Notes under the pieces: model-generated
Told to the model about the DNA's origin: nothing
Seen by the model: only the letters and a program-made list of their open reading frames with translations
Databases searched by the model: none
Origin: Breviolum minutum Mf 1.05b.01
Lineage: Eukaryota > Sar > Dinophyceae > Suessiales > Symbiodiniaceae
Reading direction: 5' to 3'
NCBI GenBank assembly: GCA_000507305.1
Contig: DF239940.1
Coordinates: forward strand, 67,433-131,432
Length of the DNA: 64,000 bases
Program-made: the position numbers and the translations under genes
In this document: positions 13,480 through 26,200 of the stretch, in pieces
Layout: the number at the start of each line of letters is the position of its first letter
How positions within the stretch are numbered: position 1 is the first letter of the stretch

Positions 13480-14290
13480 GTGTTGCAGGACAAGCTGGGG
13501 GTTGATGAAGTGAAGGTCTGCATCGCACGAAAAGCTCGGGGAATTGGTGATGATTGGTAGAAAGCGAAGATAAGTACAGGATTTGTAGGGTCAAGGAAGT
13601 GTATTAATTTTGCTCTTCCCCAGTTTCGTTGGTCAAAGTCACCAACGATTGTCTTCACCGCGCACTGAAGACAGGTGCAGATGGTGCAGCGAATAGCGCC
13701 AGCACCATCTGGGTACCATCTGGGTACCATCTGGGCACATCTGTCAGGATGAGTGAACCTGGCCTGATGAGCAATCCACTTTCTGTAGGTACTTCTCTCA
13801 CCTTCACCGTTGGGCTTGGGGAATTCTCAGCCCAGATGCATCCAACCTACGGAGCCGTGAAGAAAATGTAGCGGGTCGATGTTGATCCTTGGTTTTTGCC
13901 AGTGCAGGTGCATGAGGGGAAACGAAGTCATGAGTCATTCTTGGTGGCCATCTTGTAGTGAAGCTGCATGAGAGAAAAATCCAGACCTTTTCCTGAAACA
14001 GGTGCCTCCCATGTTCTCTGCTCTTAAGGCTTGACCCTCCAAAAAAAACCGGGTGTTTTTTTTTCCTCAGCTGTGGAATGAGTTTTTTTCCTGATCTGGG
14101 ATGGCTCAGGTGAATGGAAAGCGTCTGTATAAGCTTGATGCTTCCTCAGTTTCTCCGTTGGATCTTGTTGTTCCACCCTTTGGAGATGGTCCCAGAGGGG
14201 TGAAACCATGGGTTTTTGTGAAGGCAATGGAAGGTAAGGAAGTGCCACGAGAGGCGCGAGAGGCATGGTTGTTGGAGGGCGGAGAGATTT
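13480..14290 (+). CDS. Possible degenerate FKBP-like domain exons
   Basis: Three + strand islands resemble parts of FKBP domains seen elsewhere in the window. Near 13490-13550 is DKLGVDEVKVCIARKARG, comparable to the DEVTVHYVG strand. Near 13785-13830 is GTSLTFTVGLGEFSAQM, comparable to GTAFNFTLGKGEVIRGW. Near 14101-14290 is a frame starting MAQVNGKRLYKL and containing WVFVKAMEGKEVP, comparable to the third FKBP domain of the two complete genes. Catalytic residues are missing. I infer a diverged FKBP-family gene or remnant; exon borders are unresolved and the resemblance could be chance. Confidence 0.3.
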
Positions 14291-16680
14291 TTTCTGGAAA
14301 GATGTGTTTTACTGTCTTACATTGTTTTACCACGTTTTGCAATGTTTTTCTGTTGAGCGTTTTCTCTTTACCCTTTTCGATATCATGTTACGAATTCAGA
14401 TTGTCACATGTTGTTTGCCTTGTTGGGAACATTGAGATCCTACATCGACTGACATGATACTGCAGCCACCTATCCAGCGGGGTGGTTGGAGCAATGCGTG
14501 CTGTGGTTTTTGCAGCAACTTAAAGCCGCATCCTGAATCCAGAATCAGAAGACTTTGCCGTTGTTCGGGGTTTTCACATCTACGCCTTTTTGATGTTACC
14601 ATGAAGTTTTCCATGAGTTTCTTGAAGTTCAAAATGGGTGGATTTTTTTTCTTAAGGCCTTTGCGGGCTTTTAGGATGGATGAGGCGGAAAGCTTGGAGA
14701 TGCCAGGGTAACTTGGTGAAGATTTTGGGCCTTTTGAAGGTGGAAACAAAAGGGATTCGTTTCCTCCATCGAATGGTGACTTGCTAAGGCAGCCCTATGC
14801 CTTGGCACTATGGAATCTCATCATCCGACCACCGCGGAGGTCTTTTTCTTAATTGTTGTTTTGCTCCCCTTTTTTTGGGGGAGATGAGGTATGAGGTAAT
14901 TTACCCACCTGGAATTCAAACCAAACACTGTGCCTTTTCGTTGGGCGCTGTCCATCTTTTCATCGCCTTTCCTCGGCACAAGGCGCTATGATCCGGGGCG
15001 TTTGGGGCCGAAGAAGTTTCGGCTCTGGAGCTGCGGTGTCAGAAGGGTGGAAGCTCGGTAGATTCACAAAAGGATATGCAAATCAAGACATGCCATGTAT
15101 TTGAAATTTTAATTTACTTCGTGTTGTTAGCCGCTAGCCTTTGAGAGATTCCTGTGTCCTTGCTGGCATAAAGTCAAAGACTACTGCACTTTGTCCTGGT
15201 TATTTGCAGCCCCTGCCCCCAGCCAAGCAGTTTGCTGTTGCCTCGCTGTGACTCAGGATATAGATCTCACAAATTCTCGAGGGCAGCAGCTTAGGTAGAG
15301 AGAGTGATGTTTGTGTGTCATTGATTGTCATTGCATATCCTTGTGCTTTATCCAGGAAGCTGTCTGTGCCATTTTAGATAGGTGACAAATGAGGGTGACC
15401 ATGGTAGTAAACTTGCCCTTGAAGGTGCTCCCACTTCCTGCCGGATGTCAAGGAAAGTGCTGAATCGAGACCTTGTGCTTCTTGACTGCAAAGCTTGGGA
15501 AGGAGGTTGTGAGGTAGACAAACATGGCAGTCTTAGCAGATCTTCGGTGGTCCACCTGACCAAGCAGTTTTGCAGGTCATCTATCTTCATCAAAATGCCT
15601 CCTGCAGGCGGGAGGGGCATTGCTGCTTAAAATCGCTTGGAAGTAGCTTTCACTTTCAGGCTTGAGGCACTGCCACTGGTACCATTATTTCTGCCTCTTG
15701 GAATCTCTTTGCTACTAGGCATGGAATTTTCAGCAGCATTTGCACACACACATTTCATCACATGTCATCAAGCAGAAGGAACGAAGGAATTTTGAAGACC
15801 TTTCAAAGCAATTGAGAATCCATATTTTGGTTCTGGCACCAAAACACAAGAGAGTTCTTGATAAGGTTCTGCTTTGATTTCGCGGGCTGCGGAGAGAGTG
15901 ATGGCGAATACATTTCGTTAGGATGGCTACTTGGATGCCATCGTCACAGTTGATCTCAACTCTTGCAGTGAAAGAAGAACCTGTGCTTCCAGGTTTGAAA
16001 GAGACGACTTAGCTGACATCGTTCCTTGGTGATGCAATTGTTATACACGTTGTATAAAGATGATTTGGACAGTAAACACATGCGCCCGTTGTCCATTGAG
16101 GTGAAACACCTTCGCGATTCAGGGGAAGTTTCTTCCATTGGATTGTTGCTTGGTCTGGGAAGATATGAAATCCGTGGCTCTGTTGGTAAAGGTTGGGGGC
16201 CAAAACCTGGCCCATCCTTCCGCTCAGGTGGGGTCGTTCCATGGGAGCAGTGACCGCACTTTTGCATGCCGATCGAGACCATTCCATTGCAGGTATGGTT
16301 TGTGCCTCAGGTTGTTGGATTTTTTTGGTGAGTAGTTTGCGAAGAACACAGGACAGCAGTAAAAACATGAGACTATATACGAGGTCTTGGACAGTCCCTT
16401 CTGTAACTTACGGCAGCTTGCTGGGGAACTTGCTCAAAGCGTGCCTTGGTAGCCTTAAAATGGTCCCCTTTGAGGGTGAATGGCTTGTGGGGGCCGGGTT
16501 GCACAGCTCACGCTTTTCGCACCTGAGGAGTACCTTTCGATGAAGGTGCCTAGCTGGCTCCTCTCTGGTGCATTGGCTTTGGGGCGGATGAGAATAAAGC
16601 AACTGGCCTTAGAAAAAAGCAGCTGCAGTTGTGAGTCAGCGCGAGATGTCACCAAGAGAGGGATAATGAATTGACCTAAG
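14291..16680. other. Mostly non-coding; weak coding-like patches
   Basis: No gene model can be supported. Weak patches occur on + at about 15380-15630 and 16080-16260, with no recognisable domain, and competing open frames on - give no better match. Likely introns of the unidentified gene or genes in this interval. Confidence 0.35.
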
Positions 16681-16689
16681 TGGCCCAAC

Positions 16690-17340
16690 AACGCCTTCCT
16701 TTTCTATCCTTTTCTCAGGCTCTTATGCAACTTTGACATTGACGATCCTTGGCAGCGATTTGCACAGCTACAATTCAGTTGCAGTGCATCGTGGGTCACT
16801 CTTCCAGAAGTTTTGCTTTGCTTGTCTACCAAGGAGCTATCACCGATTGAACACGTTGGCAACTCTTTCATTCCGGCACTTTTCTTGCATGGTGTAGAGG
16901 ACGATCCTTGTCAGCAAATTTACGACATGTTGCAGCTGAACGAAGTCAGGAGGAGTTTAGAAGCCACATGGGAAATGCAGGGGACAAGGGATCGTGAAGC
17001 GGAAAAACAACACATAATTTGCTGAGGATTTTATACCTCCACACCACTCGCAAAAACTCTATGAGGCAGGCTTTCTTTCCAACTCTTTGATGAGCTTTCA
17101 CAATTCATGAGCGGATCTAATTTAGTGCCTTTCCCCCCCTCTTTTTTTTTGGCACAGGCCTACACAGGGGACAAAGAAATGGAGCCGCTTTTCCGCAAGA
17201 TTCTGCAAGTCTGGTTGGCAACGTGCTTTGCATGGATACATGAACAAAACGTGATCAAACTTCAGTTGTTTTTGATGGCGAACGCATTCGCTGAAGTCTT
17301 CCAGGATGGTTGTCGGTGATCACAATACCCACCGCGACAT
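16690..17340 (+). CDS. Unidentified coding-like exons
   Basis: From about 16720 to 17022 a + frame reads through a plausible soluble sequence (FDIDDPWQRFAQLQ, then ELSPIEHVGNSFIPALFLHG) to a Lys/Glu/Arg-rich end. After AG at about 17158 a second stretch reads AYTGDKEMEPLFRKILQVWL. The two look like exons of one protein, but I recognise no family. The stop at about 17025 suggests that splicing occurs before it. Confidence 0.3.
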
Positions 17341-17466
17341 GCACGTGATCCGCAAGTCGGCGACTTTTCTGCATGACTTGCAGTGGTTGATTCCCGGGAC
17401 CCTGTCCAGTTGTTTCTTGACAATGTAGTGACGTGTGACATTGTGTGACCACATCAGGATTTTACG

Positions 17467-17612
17467 CACCACTATCACATATCATAAATCATACATTATG
17501 TGATTGTATATCATACATCAAATAGTTTACATCATATCATATCATTTCATTTCACATCATATCACATCATACCAACTCATATCATATCAATTCATATCAT
17601 ATGATATCATTG
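17467..17612. repeat. ATCAT-type degenerate pentanucleotide repeat
   Basis: A run of CATATCATATCAT and TTCACATCAT variants of about 145 bp, repeating with a 5-bp period. It lies between coding-like islands, probably in an intron. Confidence 0.85.
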
Positions 17613-17925
17613 TCAACCAGGCAACCAGTATTACTTATATGCTGTGAGCGTGGTATGGTGTAAAGCGGTGAGGCAGTCAATGGAGGGCCTGATTGTTTTA
17701 CCCTTTCAGACGCGGACCACTTTCACTGAAATGACTTCCAGCAAAGGCCCAAGTCCAGTCTCACGAGAGAAGGCATTATCGAAGTCGTCCAAGACATTTC
17801 TCACCCCTATTTCACATACAGCTTCGTCAGTGGTGGCTGAATCATTGGGAGAGCTTTGCCACATGATTTTCCATTGCTGTGTTTGATTGCCCACAGGGAA
17901 GGGCATGTTCATGTTCATGTTCATC

Positions 17926-18019
<94 letters not shown>
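17926..18019. repeat. (TTG)n microsatellite, about 31 units
   Basis: An uninterrupted TTG trinucleotide run of 94 bp. The poly-Val, poly-Cys and poly-Gln open frames spanning it on the two strands are products of the repeat. Confidence 0.98.
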
Positions 18020-19950
18020 AATATTTTCACGACCTGCGTGCGCTTGGTAAGGTCTTCTTCCTGGTGCAAGCTTTGCGGTGCAATCTCCCGCCCATGGGTG
18101 AAGGAAGCCTTGCCTCCCTTTTAGGCCCGAGGATTTGCGGGGCAGTCGCTGGCTTCAACTCTTTCCAACGCAACTAAATCCAGATGCCAAGGTACCGTTC
18201 GCATTTTGAATATATTTGCAGCATATCCTGCAACTATTTCTCGTCTATCTTTCTTTTTCATTCAAAAGCCGGCAATATTTTGCTAAATAACACTAGGATA
18301 TCAAAATATCTATTGAGAGGGGTGGTAGATATACTGTAATGCTAGATAAGTTTCACTAACTAGACATATTTCAACAACTAGATGATATGCTGAAGCACTG
18401 GTGTCAGTGTCACAGTGTCCAGGCTTTGACGCGGGGGAAGTGGACTCGTGTGTTGATCGCAAGGCCGGGGGGTTGGAAGGTAAAGAGTGTTCAGTTGTTG
18501 AGTGATGGCATTTGCCATTCTAGGGCAGTTGATTTGTGAAAGAACACTTCGCAAAGGAGGTCATGGAATTCACAGGTCTCCAATTTTACAAGTTTTGAGA
18601 ATTCAAAGACCTCCTTTGCAAAAGGTCTATGTAGTAAGTACAGATGTGCCAAACAACTGCTACGGATCGAGGTCCTTTCCACCAGAGTACAAGCTGAGGC
18701 CCGGGGCGTTTGCAACAAGTGTTGTCTTCACCCCTGGGCACCCACCATTCGCCCCAGGCAGCGCGACTTCTGGCCACCTCGGCTCCAGATGCTCAGCGTA
18801 GCAATGGGTCTAGCTGGAGCATCCTCATGATTCCTCATGATTCTTGAAGCTAGTAGCACCCTGCTGAGGAACGCAAGGCCCTACGCTTAAAAGAGGTGCA
18901 ACGAATTGCAATGTCTGTTCGCCTGGAACTTCCAGTGCAACTTTCTAATGAGGCTGGGAGGGTCAGGAAATGAATGACTCGATCTACCATGTCATGTGGC
19001 TGTCATGTTGGCGGTCAGGGGGCGGAAGCTGGCTATTGTTTCGGGCTTCTTCCACAAAGCACAGACTATGGAGGAGTGTCTTTGCTGCTATGAATTTACC
19101 AAGATGATCAAAGAATTCAAAGATTTCAATAAACCTGGTGATTTCAAAGGGCCTGATTACAGAAACAGGTGAAACATGGTGAAACACAAATCGCGTTGTA
19201 TGGACATAAAAATCACACTTGGGAACATGATGGAACATGCAAAGATCCGAGCCATAGACTTGGAAGTTTACATTTGTAAGGCTAACAGGCCCCCGGTGGT
19301 GATCTTTGCAACCACTACCTGCAAAGGGCTAAAGGTGCCTTGCTTATCGGTCCACACTTGGCGCTGCTGCCAGATGCATCCATGGGGTCCATGAGTCACA
19401 ATTCGCAGGTCGGGATGGTAGTGGAGGGGCGTCATGAAGCTCTTGGTCACATGGATGCCTCGCAACTCGAAGTGAGCACAGTGAGCACAGTAGCTGATGG
19501 AGTCCTCTAAGATGGCTTGAGATTTTACGGGCAACAAATACAGCTTCTGAGCCCAGGATCGAATTTGGAGTTCCAGTTCTCCTTGTTGCAGAGCTTGTAG
19601 CTACTTGGTGGAGTACAACTATATCACCAGCTTCGTTCAAGCCTCCCTACCATAGTTGCACCTGGATGACCGCTGGACCAAGGACAACTCTAACCCAGAT
19701 AGCATCTTTGGAGCCACACAGCCGACAAGTCTAAGACTCTCCTTGGGCACTGGAAATGCAGAGATGCTTGGTGTTTTTGTGCATTCGATGTCACCAGGGG
19801 GAAGCGCAGTCGCAGTGGTTGGCCTTGCTTTCTTTTTGGACTTCGTTGCCATCCTTTTGTAATGTTTGGCAGTTTGGCACTTTGCTTGTTTGAGTGGTTG
19901 GCCTTGCTTTCTTCTTGTTTGCTGGGCATGTTGGAGCCAATTCTTCAAAA
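18020..19950. other. Region with one coding-like island, otherwise no supported gene
   Basis: Around 18580-18740 on +, a frame reads LQKVYVVSTDVPNNCYGSRS and then LRPGAFATSVVFTP. This vaguely recalls beta-sandwich (ASH/MSP-type) domains of ciliary proteins, but it is too short to assign. A 19-bp stretch TGGTTGGCCTTGCTTTCTT occurs twice (near 19817 and 19894). Open frames on - at 19268-19957 have no recognisable domain. Confidence 0.3.
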
Positions 19951-19954
19951 CATG

Positions 19955-20210
19955 CAATTTGGAATGCTCAGGATGAATCTGACGCTGCCCGAGGAGTTCA
20001 AGAAAGACCTGTTGCTTTGGATTGAAGAGGGCCAGTTGCCAATTGATTTTAGCAACTTTTGATGTTAAGATGAAAGCCTTTCAGTTTGAATGGCTTCCAA
20101 TTTTGAGTCCAGGGAATGGCAGATGGTGAAGAAAAGAGCTTACTTTTCAAGAGCTTGTCGGGGAGGCAAATGATGGTAAAGAGATGCCGATTTTTGAAGC
20201 AATGTTTGAA
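19955..20210 (+). CDS. Unidentified coding-like exons, possibly FKBP-like
   Basis: From about 19951 a + frame reads MQFGMLRMNLTLPEEFKKDL and a short acidic helix, then stops at about 20062. Near 20135-20210 a second frame reads LTFQELVGEANDGKEMP, which resembles the start of the third FKBP domain of the complete gene at 32 kb (VEAAMNGREVF). I infer short exons of a diverged gene; no full model was possible. Confidence 0.25.
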
Positions 20211-22299
20211 TGTTTCATCTAGAACATGAACACATCCCAGTTACAGCTTCTACATCCCAAAATTGATGATAGCCATGAGATTTCACAACTGGCCTGAGGA
20301 GACATGTACGAAACTGTATAGTGTATACATAGTTCGACGATGGCATGTCAAGGTTCATGTGGACTGTGACGTTGGGTGGCGATGCCACCACCTTCGACGT
20401 GGCCTTGAAGGACGTTTTTGGGTCTTGAAACGAGGTGGTTCAGGGAAACGCAAGAGTCATGTGGACCCATATGGGCAGCAGATTGTTGACAATGTTCATA
20501 CCAAATGCTTGCCTCAATATCTATACCAAAAGATACTTGCAGGATCTTCTGGGTCGCAACTCTTCTGCACAGGAGGCCGCCTTTTGAGTGGTGATTTATG
20601 AATCATCAAAAATGCTTCAATGCTTCCCTGGTTTCTGGTTTGTTGCAGCTACACTTGTCAATGGTTCATGGTACCTTCGGAGCCAGGTTCAGATCTCCAG
20701 CACAGGGCAGGGCCGGCGGCGGCGCAAACCCAGTCAGCTGAGTAGCGGCTCTGATCGATCTGAGACTCGAGCGGTGGCGGCCTGAAATGAGTGGAAAAAG
20801 GTCAAAAATCCATAAAAATCCCACCCAAATTTGCTCCAAAAAATCTCCTGCTGCTGTTTTTTGACCTCTTAGATGTTGATACAATCGTCCAGAACTCCCA
20901 TGGTCTGTCAAAGTTAGACCTAAGGTTCAGAGCCCGGCACCAGATCCCCAGCCAAGTGGTGATTCGACCAGTTGCTGTCGTCAGTCATAGGCCAGATCAT
21001 CTCACCTTCTCAACTTAGCGAGATCTATATGTTTAGATTGTGTGTAGCAGTGTAGCATTGAATATATTGAGTCTAGCTAGTTTACTGCTTATCCTCCCTA
21101 TTGTGGTGCATTCTGTAGATTTGGAATTTGTGTGTACGGCAGGGCAGCAAAAAAAACCCTTCCTGATTCAACCAATTTCTGCTGATAGGTGGGCACCTCT
21201 GAGCTGCGAGCCATTTGCATGGTTTCACCTAATAGTTGTGGTCACTTAAGCTGACAGCCGGACAATTTGTTGCACGGGTACGAAGCCCGAATCGTGAGAT
21301 AGGATAAAAAAGGCCGGAAAAAACGATCAACTTCATGGCTAGTTGGTGGTCAAGGTCGGTGTTTTGCCAAAATCTTTCAATCAAGGATTCGTTGTGGGGT
21401 TGGCCTAGGCTCAACCACCAACATTGATCAAAATTTACCAACCAACCAGTTGAGAGGTCCGATGTGAAAACACATGAAAATGTTGGAAGGTGGAAGTCCA
21501 TGACCTGGAGCTTCTTGATTTTCAGCATCTCGGTGATTCAGTGGGGATCATTAAGTGGAATTGATTTTTTTTGGTAACAGAATGGAGTTTAGATACCAAG
21601 TCACCAAGTCCTGATTTTTGCTTTCAGGCCTCCAACCTTCACTCTACGAGTGCAATGTGGTGGTGGCCTGTATGTATGTTGCTAAGATCTGCATTTGAAG
21701 GCATCAATCTTCCCACCAACAAGTTGCCTTCTGAGGTGAGGACGCTTGGACGTGATCTTGCACAAGCTGTCCGCTGTCTAAGCTGACTTTTTTCGTTGAT
21801 TTTGGGTGGTCTGAACTGTGCTGTCGGGTGCGCTGGGGTTTCTCAAAAAACACCTGCAAACTCAGGTTGGAACGGTGGGTCACGTGACGTCATGGTCTTA
21901 GCGCGACTTGTGTCGAAGCCTCCCAGTCACATTTAGACTAAAGAGGCGTGAAGTTCCGCGTGCGACGCATGCCAAATGATTTTTTGAAGAACTGTACTCC
22001 CATCTCTGCAGAATCTGTCTCTCACCTTCCTTTTACAATGTACTGCTTCTTTCGGATGAAATTGCAGGAATTGCATCCTTACCGCGATAATTGCTAATCT
22101 GCGCTGTGTCCTGTGTCGATTGAACATGCGTGCTCTTGGAGGTCTTTGAGGAGGACAGCAGTTGGTGAGTTCCATGAGGCGTCGCTTTTTTCAAATGAGG
22201 ATTTGATATAATTACGGTATGTATGAGATGCGCCTTCGTTTTGTCCATAGAGTCATAATCACATCTATTTTTTGATCTACTTGTTTACTCCCGTCACTT

Positions 22300-22844
22300 C
22301 TTCAATGCTGGATGCCAACGGTCCACCGTCAGGCTGATTGCCTCTCATTGGAGGAAGCGCAAGTTCCAGAGAAGATTGCGACCAGGTTGGCTTTGGACAC
22401 TTAAATATCATTGCAGGTTGTACTCAGTGTGGTCATCTGATATTGTTGGTGTTTTCCAATTACAGGTTGGCTTATCGTGGTCATGTTCCCAGTCACCAGT
22501 TGAACAGGTTGAAACGATGCGCAGTGCCAAGGCTGGAAGATTGCAAACCTGATGAAAGTCCAAAAACCGGGCATATGTGGGATGTATTAAATCATATAAA
22601 TCTTTGTGAAACGGTTGGAGAAACGACCTATCAACATTTAATCAACATCTATCAACTATATACTGCAGGATTTTCGTCGTATTTCTTTCATCAACAGTAT
22701 CAAGCACATGTATTTTTTTCAAGGAAAAAATCGGGACCTCATCCATGCCTTCCTAATCCTTGCCAGTCATATCCGAAGGCCAAAGAAACGCCTGAAGCAC
22801 CCAGGAAGCATGATAAAGAAATCCTGAAAAAATGGGCGACTTGA
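22300..22844 (+). CDS. Unidentified 3' coding-like exons
   Basis: Several + islands end in a credible C-terminus: about 22320-22385 (RQADCLSLEEAQVPEKIAT), about 22466-22545, and about 22740-22844, a Pro/Lys-rich tail ending EILKKWAT and a stop. They precede SecA by about 400 bp and may be the end of the unidentified gene upstream. No family recognised. Confidence 0.3.
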
Positions 22845-23250
22845 ACTTTTTGTGTGGCGATTGTTTCAGGTTGCTGAGTTCCGTAGAACAGATGGCACAT
22901 ATTTTCAATTCTGCACTGCAACCAGGAATTAGCAGCTTTCCGGATAATTAGAGTCCCTTTGCCCGTCCGTCAGCTTTCACTTCCCAGCTTTCACAGACAG
23001 GCAAGACTTTATTTGACTATGCTTCAGAAAACTCAACTGCTATTGTAATGGCCCTAAGCCTCAAAGAGGAGAGATTTATCATCTAATAATATTCCTTGTA
23101 TATATATATATACTGTAAATAAATCTATCTTTAAATATAGAGAGTACATACAAACCGCACAACAAGAGTTAGGTGCAGCCTGGAAATGGACACTAAAAAG
23201 GAACGGTTTTCAGAGGGCGACAGGGTGTCCTTCTGCAGATTCACCGCGCC
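22845..23250. other. Intergenic spacer upstream of SecA
   Basis: AT-rich spacer with a TATATATA tract near 23100-23115. A CTGCAG just before the SecA start (about 23235-23240) is a possible trans- or cis-splice acceptor, followed by a short leader and the ATG. No intact dinoflagellate spliced-leader relic was seen. Confidence 0.5.
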
Positions 23251-26200
23251 ATGGCTTTAGCCCCTTTGCATGCACCTTTGCAAAGCCTTTCTGCTTCGGC
23301 ACCTTGCCGGACACATGGCCAAAGTGGATATCCAGGTAGATCTGCTGGACTTCAACTCCATGGCCATGCGATTTTGCCATGCCTCTCCTTATGCTCCTTA
23401 TGCTTCTGGAAACGCTTCCCACGGAAACGCGGCATTCGTGTGCGACGGCAGATGTTTGGAGATCTCACATCCCTGATGGCACCTGCCTCAGAGCAAGTAC
23501 GACGACGATTGGATGGACAACTGCAGGAGGTGAATGCCTTGGAAGGTGAACTGGCCATTGCTAGTGATGAAGAGCTAATCAAAAAAGCCTCAGAATTGAA
23601 GGTTAAAGCAACAGATCAGGTACAATTAGACTCATTGTTACCTGAAGCTTTTGCTTTAGTGCGAGAAGCCTCCAAGAGGACTTTGGGACTTAGACATTTT
23701 GATGTGCAGATCTTGGGTGGAATTGCTTTGCATGAAGGGCAAGTGGCAGAGATGGCCACAGGAGAGGGAAAAACTTTAGTTGCGATTCTGCCAGCTTTTC
23801 TGAATGCATTGACTGGTTATGGCGTGCACGTGGTCACCACCAATGATTACTTGGCGCGTCGAGATGCTGCTTGGGTTGGTCGCGTCTTGCGATTCTTGGG
23901 CCTTACAGTAGGTGTCATCCAATCAGACATGACATCAGCAGAGAAGCGTGAAGCCTATCGTTGTGATGTGACATATGTGACAAATCAGCAGCTGGGCTTT
24001 GACTATTTGCGTGATCAGCTGGCCAAGTTGCCTGAACAGTTGAGGCTGCGTCAGGGCAAACCATTTCATTGTGCCATTGTGGATGAAGCAGACTCCGTTC
24101 TCATTGATGAAGGACGGACGCCTTTAGTGGTTTCAGCGCAGGCAGAGGTGCCTTCCGAGAAGTACGGTGCTGCTCTTGAAATCGCATCCAATCTTGAAAG
24201 AGAAATCGACTATACAGTCCTAGAGAAGGAAAAAACCTGTATCTTGACGGAGATTGGAGAAGAGAAAGTTAGCAAATCACTGAATATTCAAGACCTCTAT
24301 GATCCCCAGGACCCCTGGGCGCCATATGTGGTGAATGCATTGACTTCCAAAGAACTTTATACTCGCGACTGTCAATATATTGTAAGAGATGGCAAGGTGG
24401 TGGTAGTTGACCAGTTCACCGGGCGTCCGGTGGAAGGTCGAAGTTGGAGTGATGGTTTGCAACAAGCGATCGAGGCAAAGGAAGGTGTTGAAATCCAAAA
24501 AGAGGCCATCGTTTTGGCTTCCATCTCATACCAATGCCTCTTTCGCTCATACAGTAAGTTGGCAGGAATGACAGGTACTGCTTCCACAGAAGAAGAAGAG
24601 TTTGAAAGCATCTATGGTTTGAAAGTGAGTCCAATCCCCAGCAACAAGCCTTGTCAAAGGGTTGATGAGGATGATGAGGTTTATACAACAGATGATGGGA
24701 AATGGGCAGCAGTTATGCGCAGTGTGGAGGAGGCTTTTGAGTGCAAACGTCCCGTTTTAGTTGGAACAACCAGCATCGAAAATTCGATGGTTCTATCACG
24801 GGCCTTGCATGATCACGGGATTCCGCACTACCTTCTCAATGCCAAGCCCGAGAACGCCTCCAGAGAAGCAGAGATCATAGCAGCTGGTGGGCGCTTAGGT
24901 GCCGTGACCATCTCCACTAATATGGCTGGTCGTGGTACAGACATTGTTTTGGGTGGTGATGCAAAAGCCATGGCCAAACTTCATTTACAGGCCGCCTTGT
25001 GTGAAGCTTTCGAAAGCAGCGAAGAGGTCTCTTTAGATCTATGCCTGCCACTTCCTAAAGACCTCTCCCAGGCACTACTTCAGGCGGCCCAGGCGGTAGC
25101 TGGCAAGGCAACATCTTGGAGTCCCGTCTTGGCCGCTGTGTGCGATGGGATTGAGGATTCTTCACAGTCGGTCAGCTATAAGGAAGCAGTCAAGAAGCTT
25201 CAAGAAATTTACCTCCAGGCGTGCCAAACACTCAACATCTATTGTGAGGAGGAAGGAATGAAGGTCAAAGAGCTGGGTGGCTTAAAGGTCATTGGAACAG
25301 AGAGGCATGAGGCAAAACGTATTGATCAACAACTTCGTGGACGTGCTGGACGGCAAGGTGATCCTGGAAGCTCACGTTTCTGCCTAAGTTTGGCAGACAG
25401 GGTTTTTCGAGTTTTTGGAGGAGACAGCATTCGAACACTTACTGCAGATATGGGTGGGGCTGATGATGTCCCCATTGTGTCACCTTTGGTGTCTGGAGCT
25501 TTAGATGAAGCTCAGTCACAGGTGCAGAGCTTCTTCTTTGGTATTCGCAAAGATGTCTTCAAGTATGACGAAGTTTTAGATGAGCAACGCAAGGTGATCT
25601 ACCAACTTCGGCGCAAAGCCTTATTGGATAGTGATTCTGAGGTCTTGAATTCTTTGCAGAATTTTTGTGAAGAATCCATGGCTGAATTAGTACAACAACT
25701 GGTCTCTACCAAGCCGAAATCTGATTGGCCACTGGAGCGTTTGGCTTTCAAGTTATCTGCCTGGTTTACCGGTACCTGGCAGGTTACCCCTGAAGAGCTT
25801 CAGGCAGCAGCTCAGGATGCCGGGGAATTGACTAAGTGGATTTCTGGCAAAGCCTTGGCGGCAATGCAACAAAAAGCCATGCGCATTGATGAGGATGCAC
25901 CAGATCTTAGTGGGAGTGTGTATCGCCAGGTGTTCTTGATGCAGATTGACAATTATTGGAGAAGGCATTTGAAATACATGAGCAATTTAAGAAACTATTC
26001 AAAACTCAGGAGCTATGGTCAAAACGACCCCCTAGTAGAATATAAGCTCGCAGCTTATAAGGCCTTTCAAGTAATGATGGGAAAGATCCGACGTGACACG
26101 GTCTACTACCTTTTTACGTTTCAACCCAGGCCTTTGAACCCTGCCGAACTGGAAGCATCTCCACACACCCATGACGTTGATGCAGACTTAGTGCATCAAC

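Noticed and set aside
17842..18124. Poly-Gln, poly-Val and poly-Cys frames
   Set aside because: All come from the (TTG)31 microsatellite read in different frames and strands.
19268..19957. Overlapping open frames on - (89-106 residues)
   Set aside because: They share a locally duplicated TTGGCCTTGC-rich stretch and have no domain or credible neighbour; all firm genes are on +.
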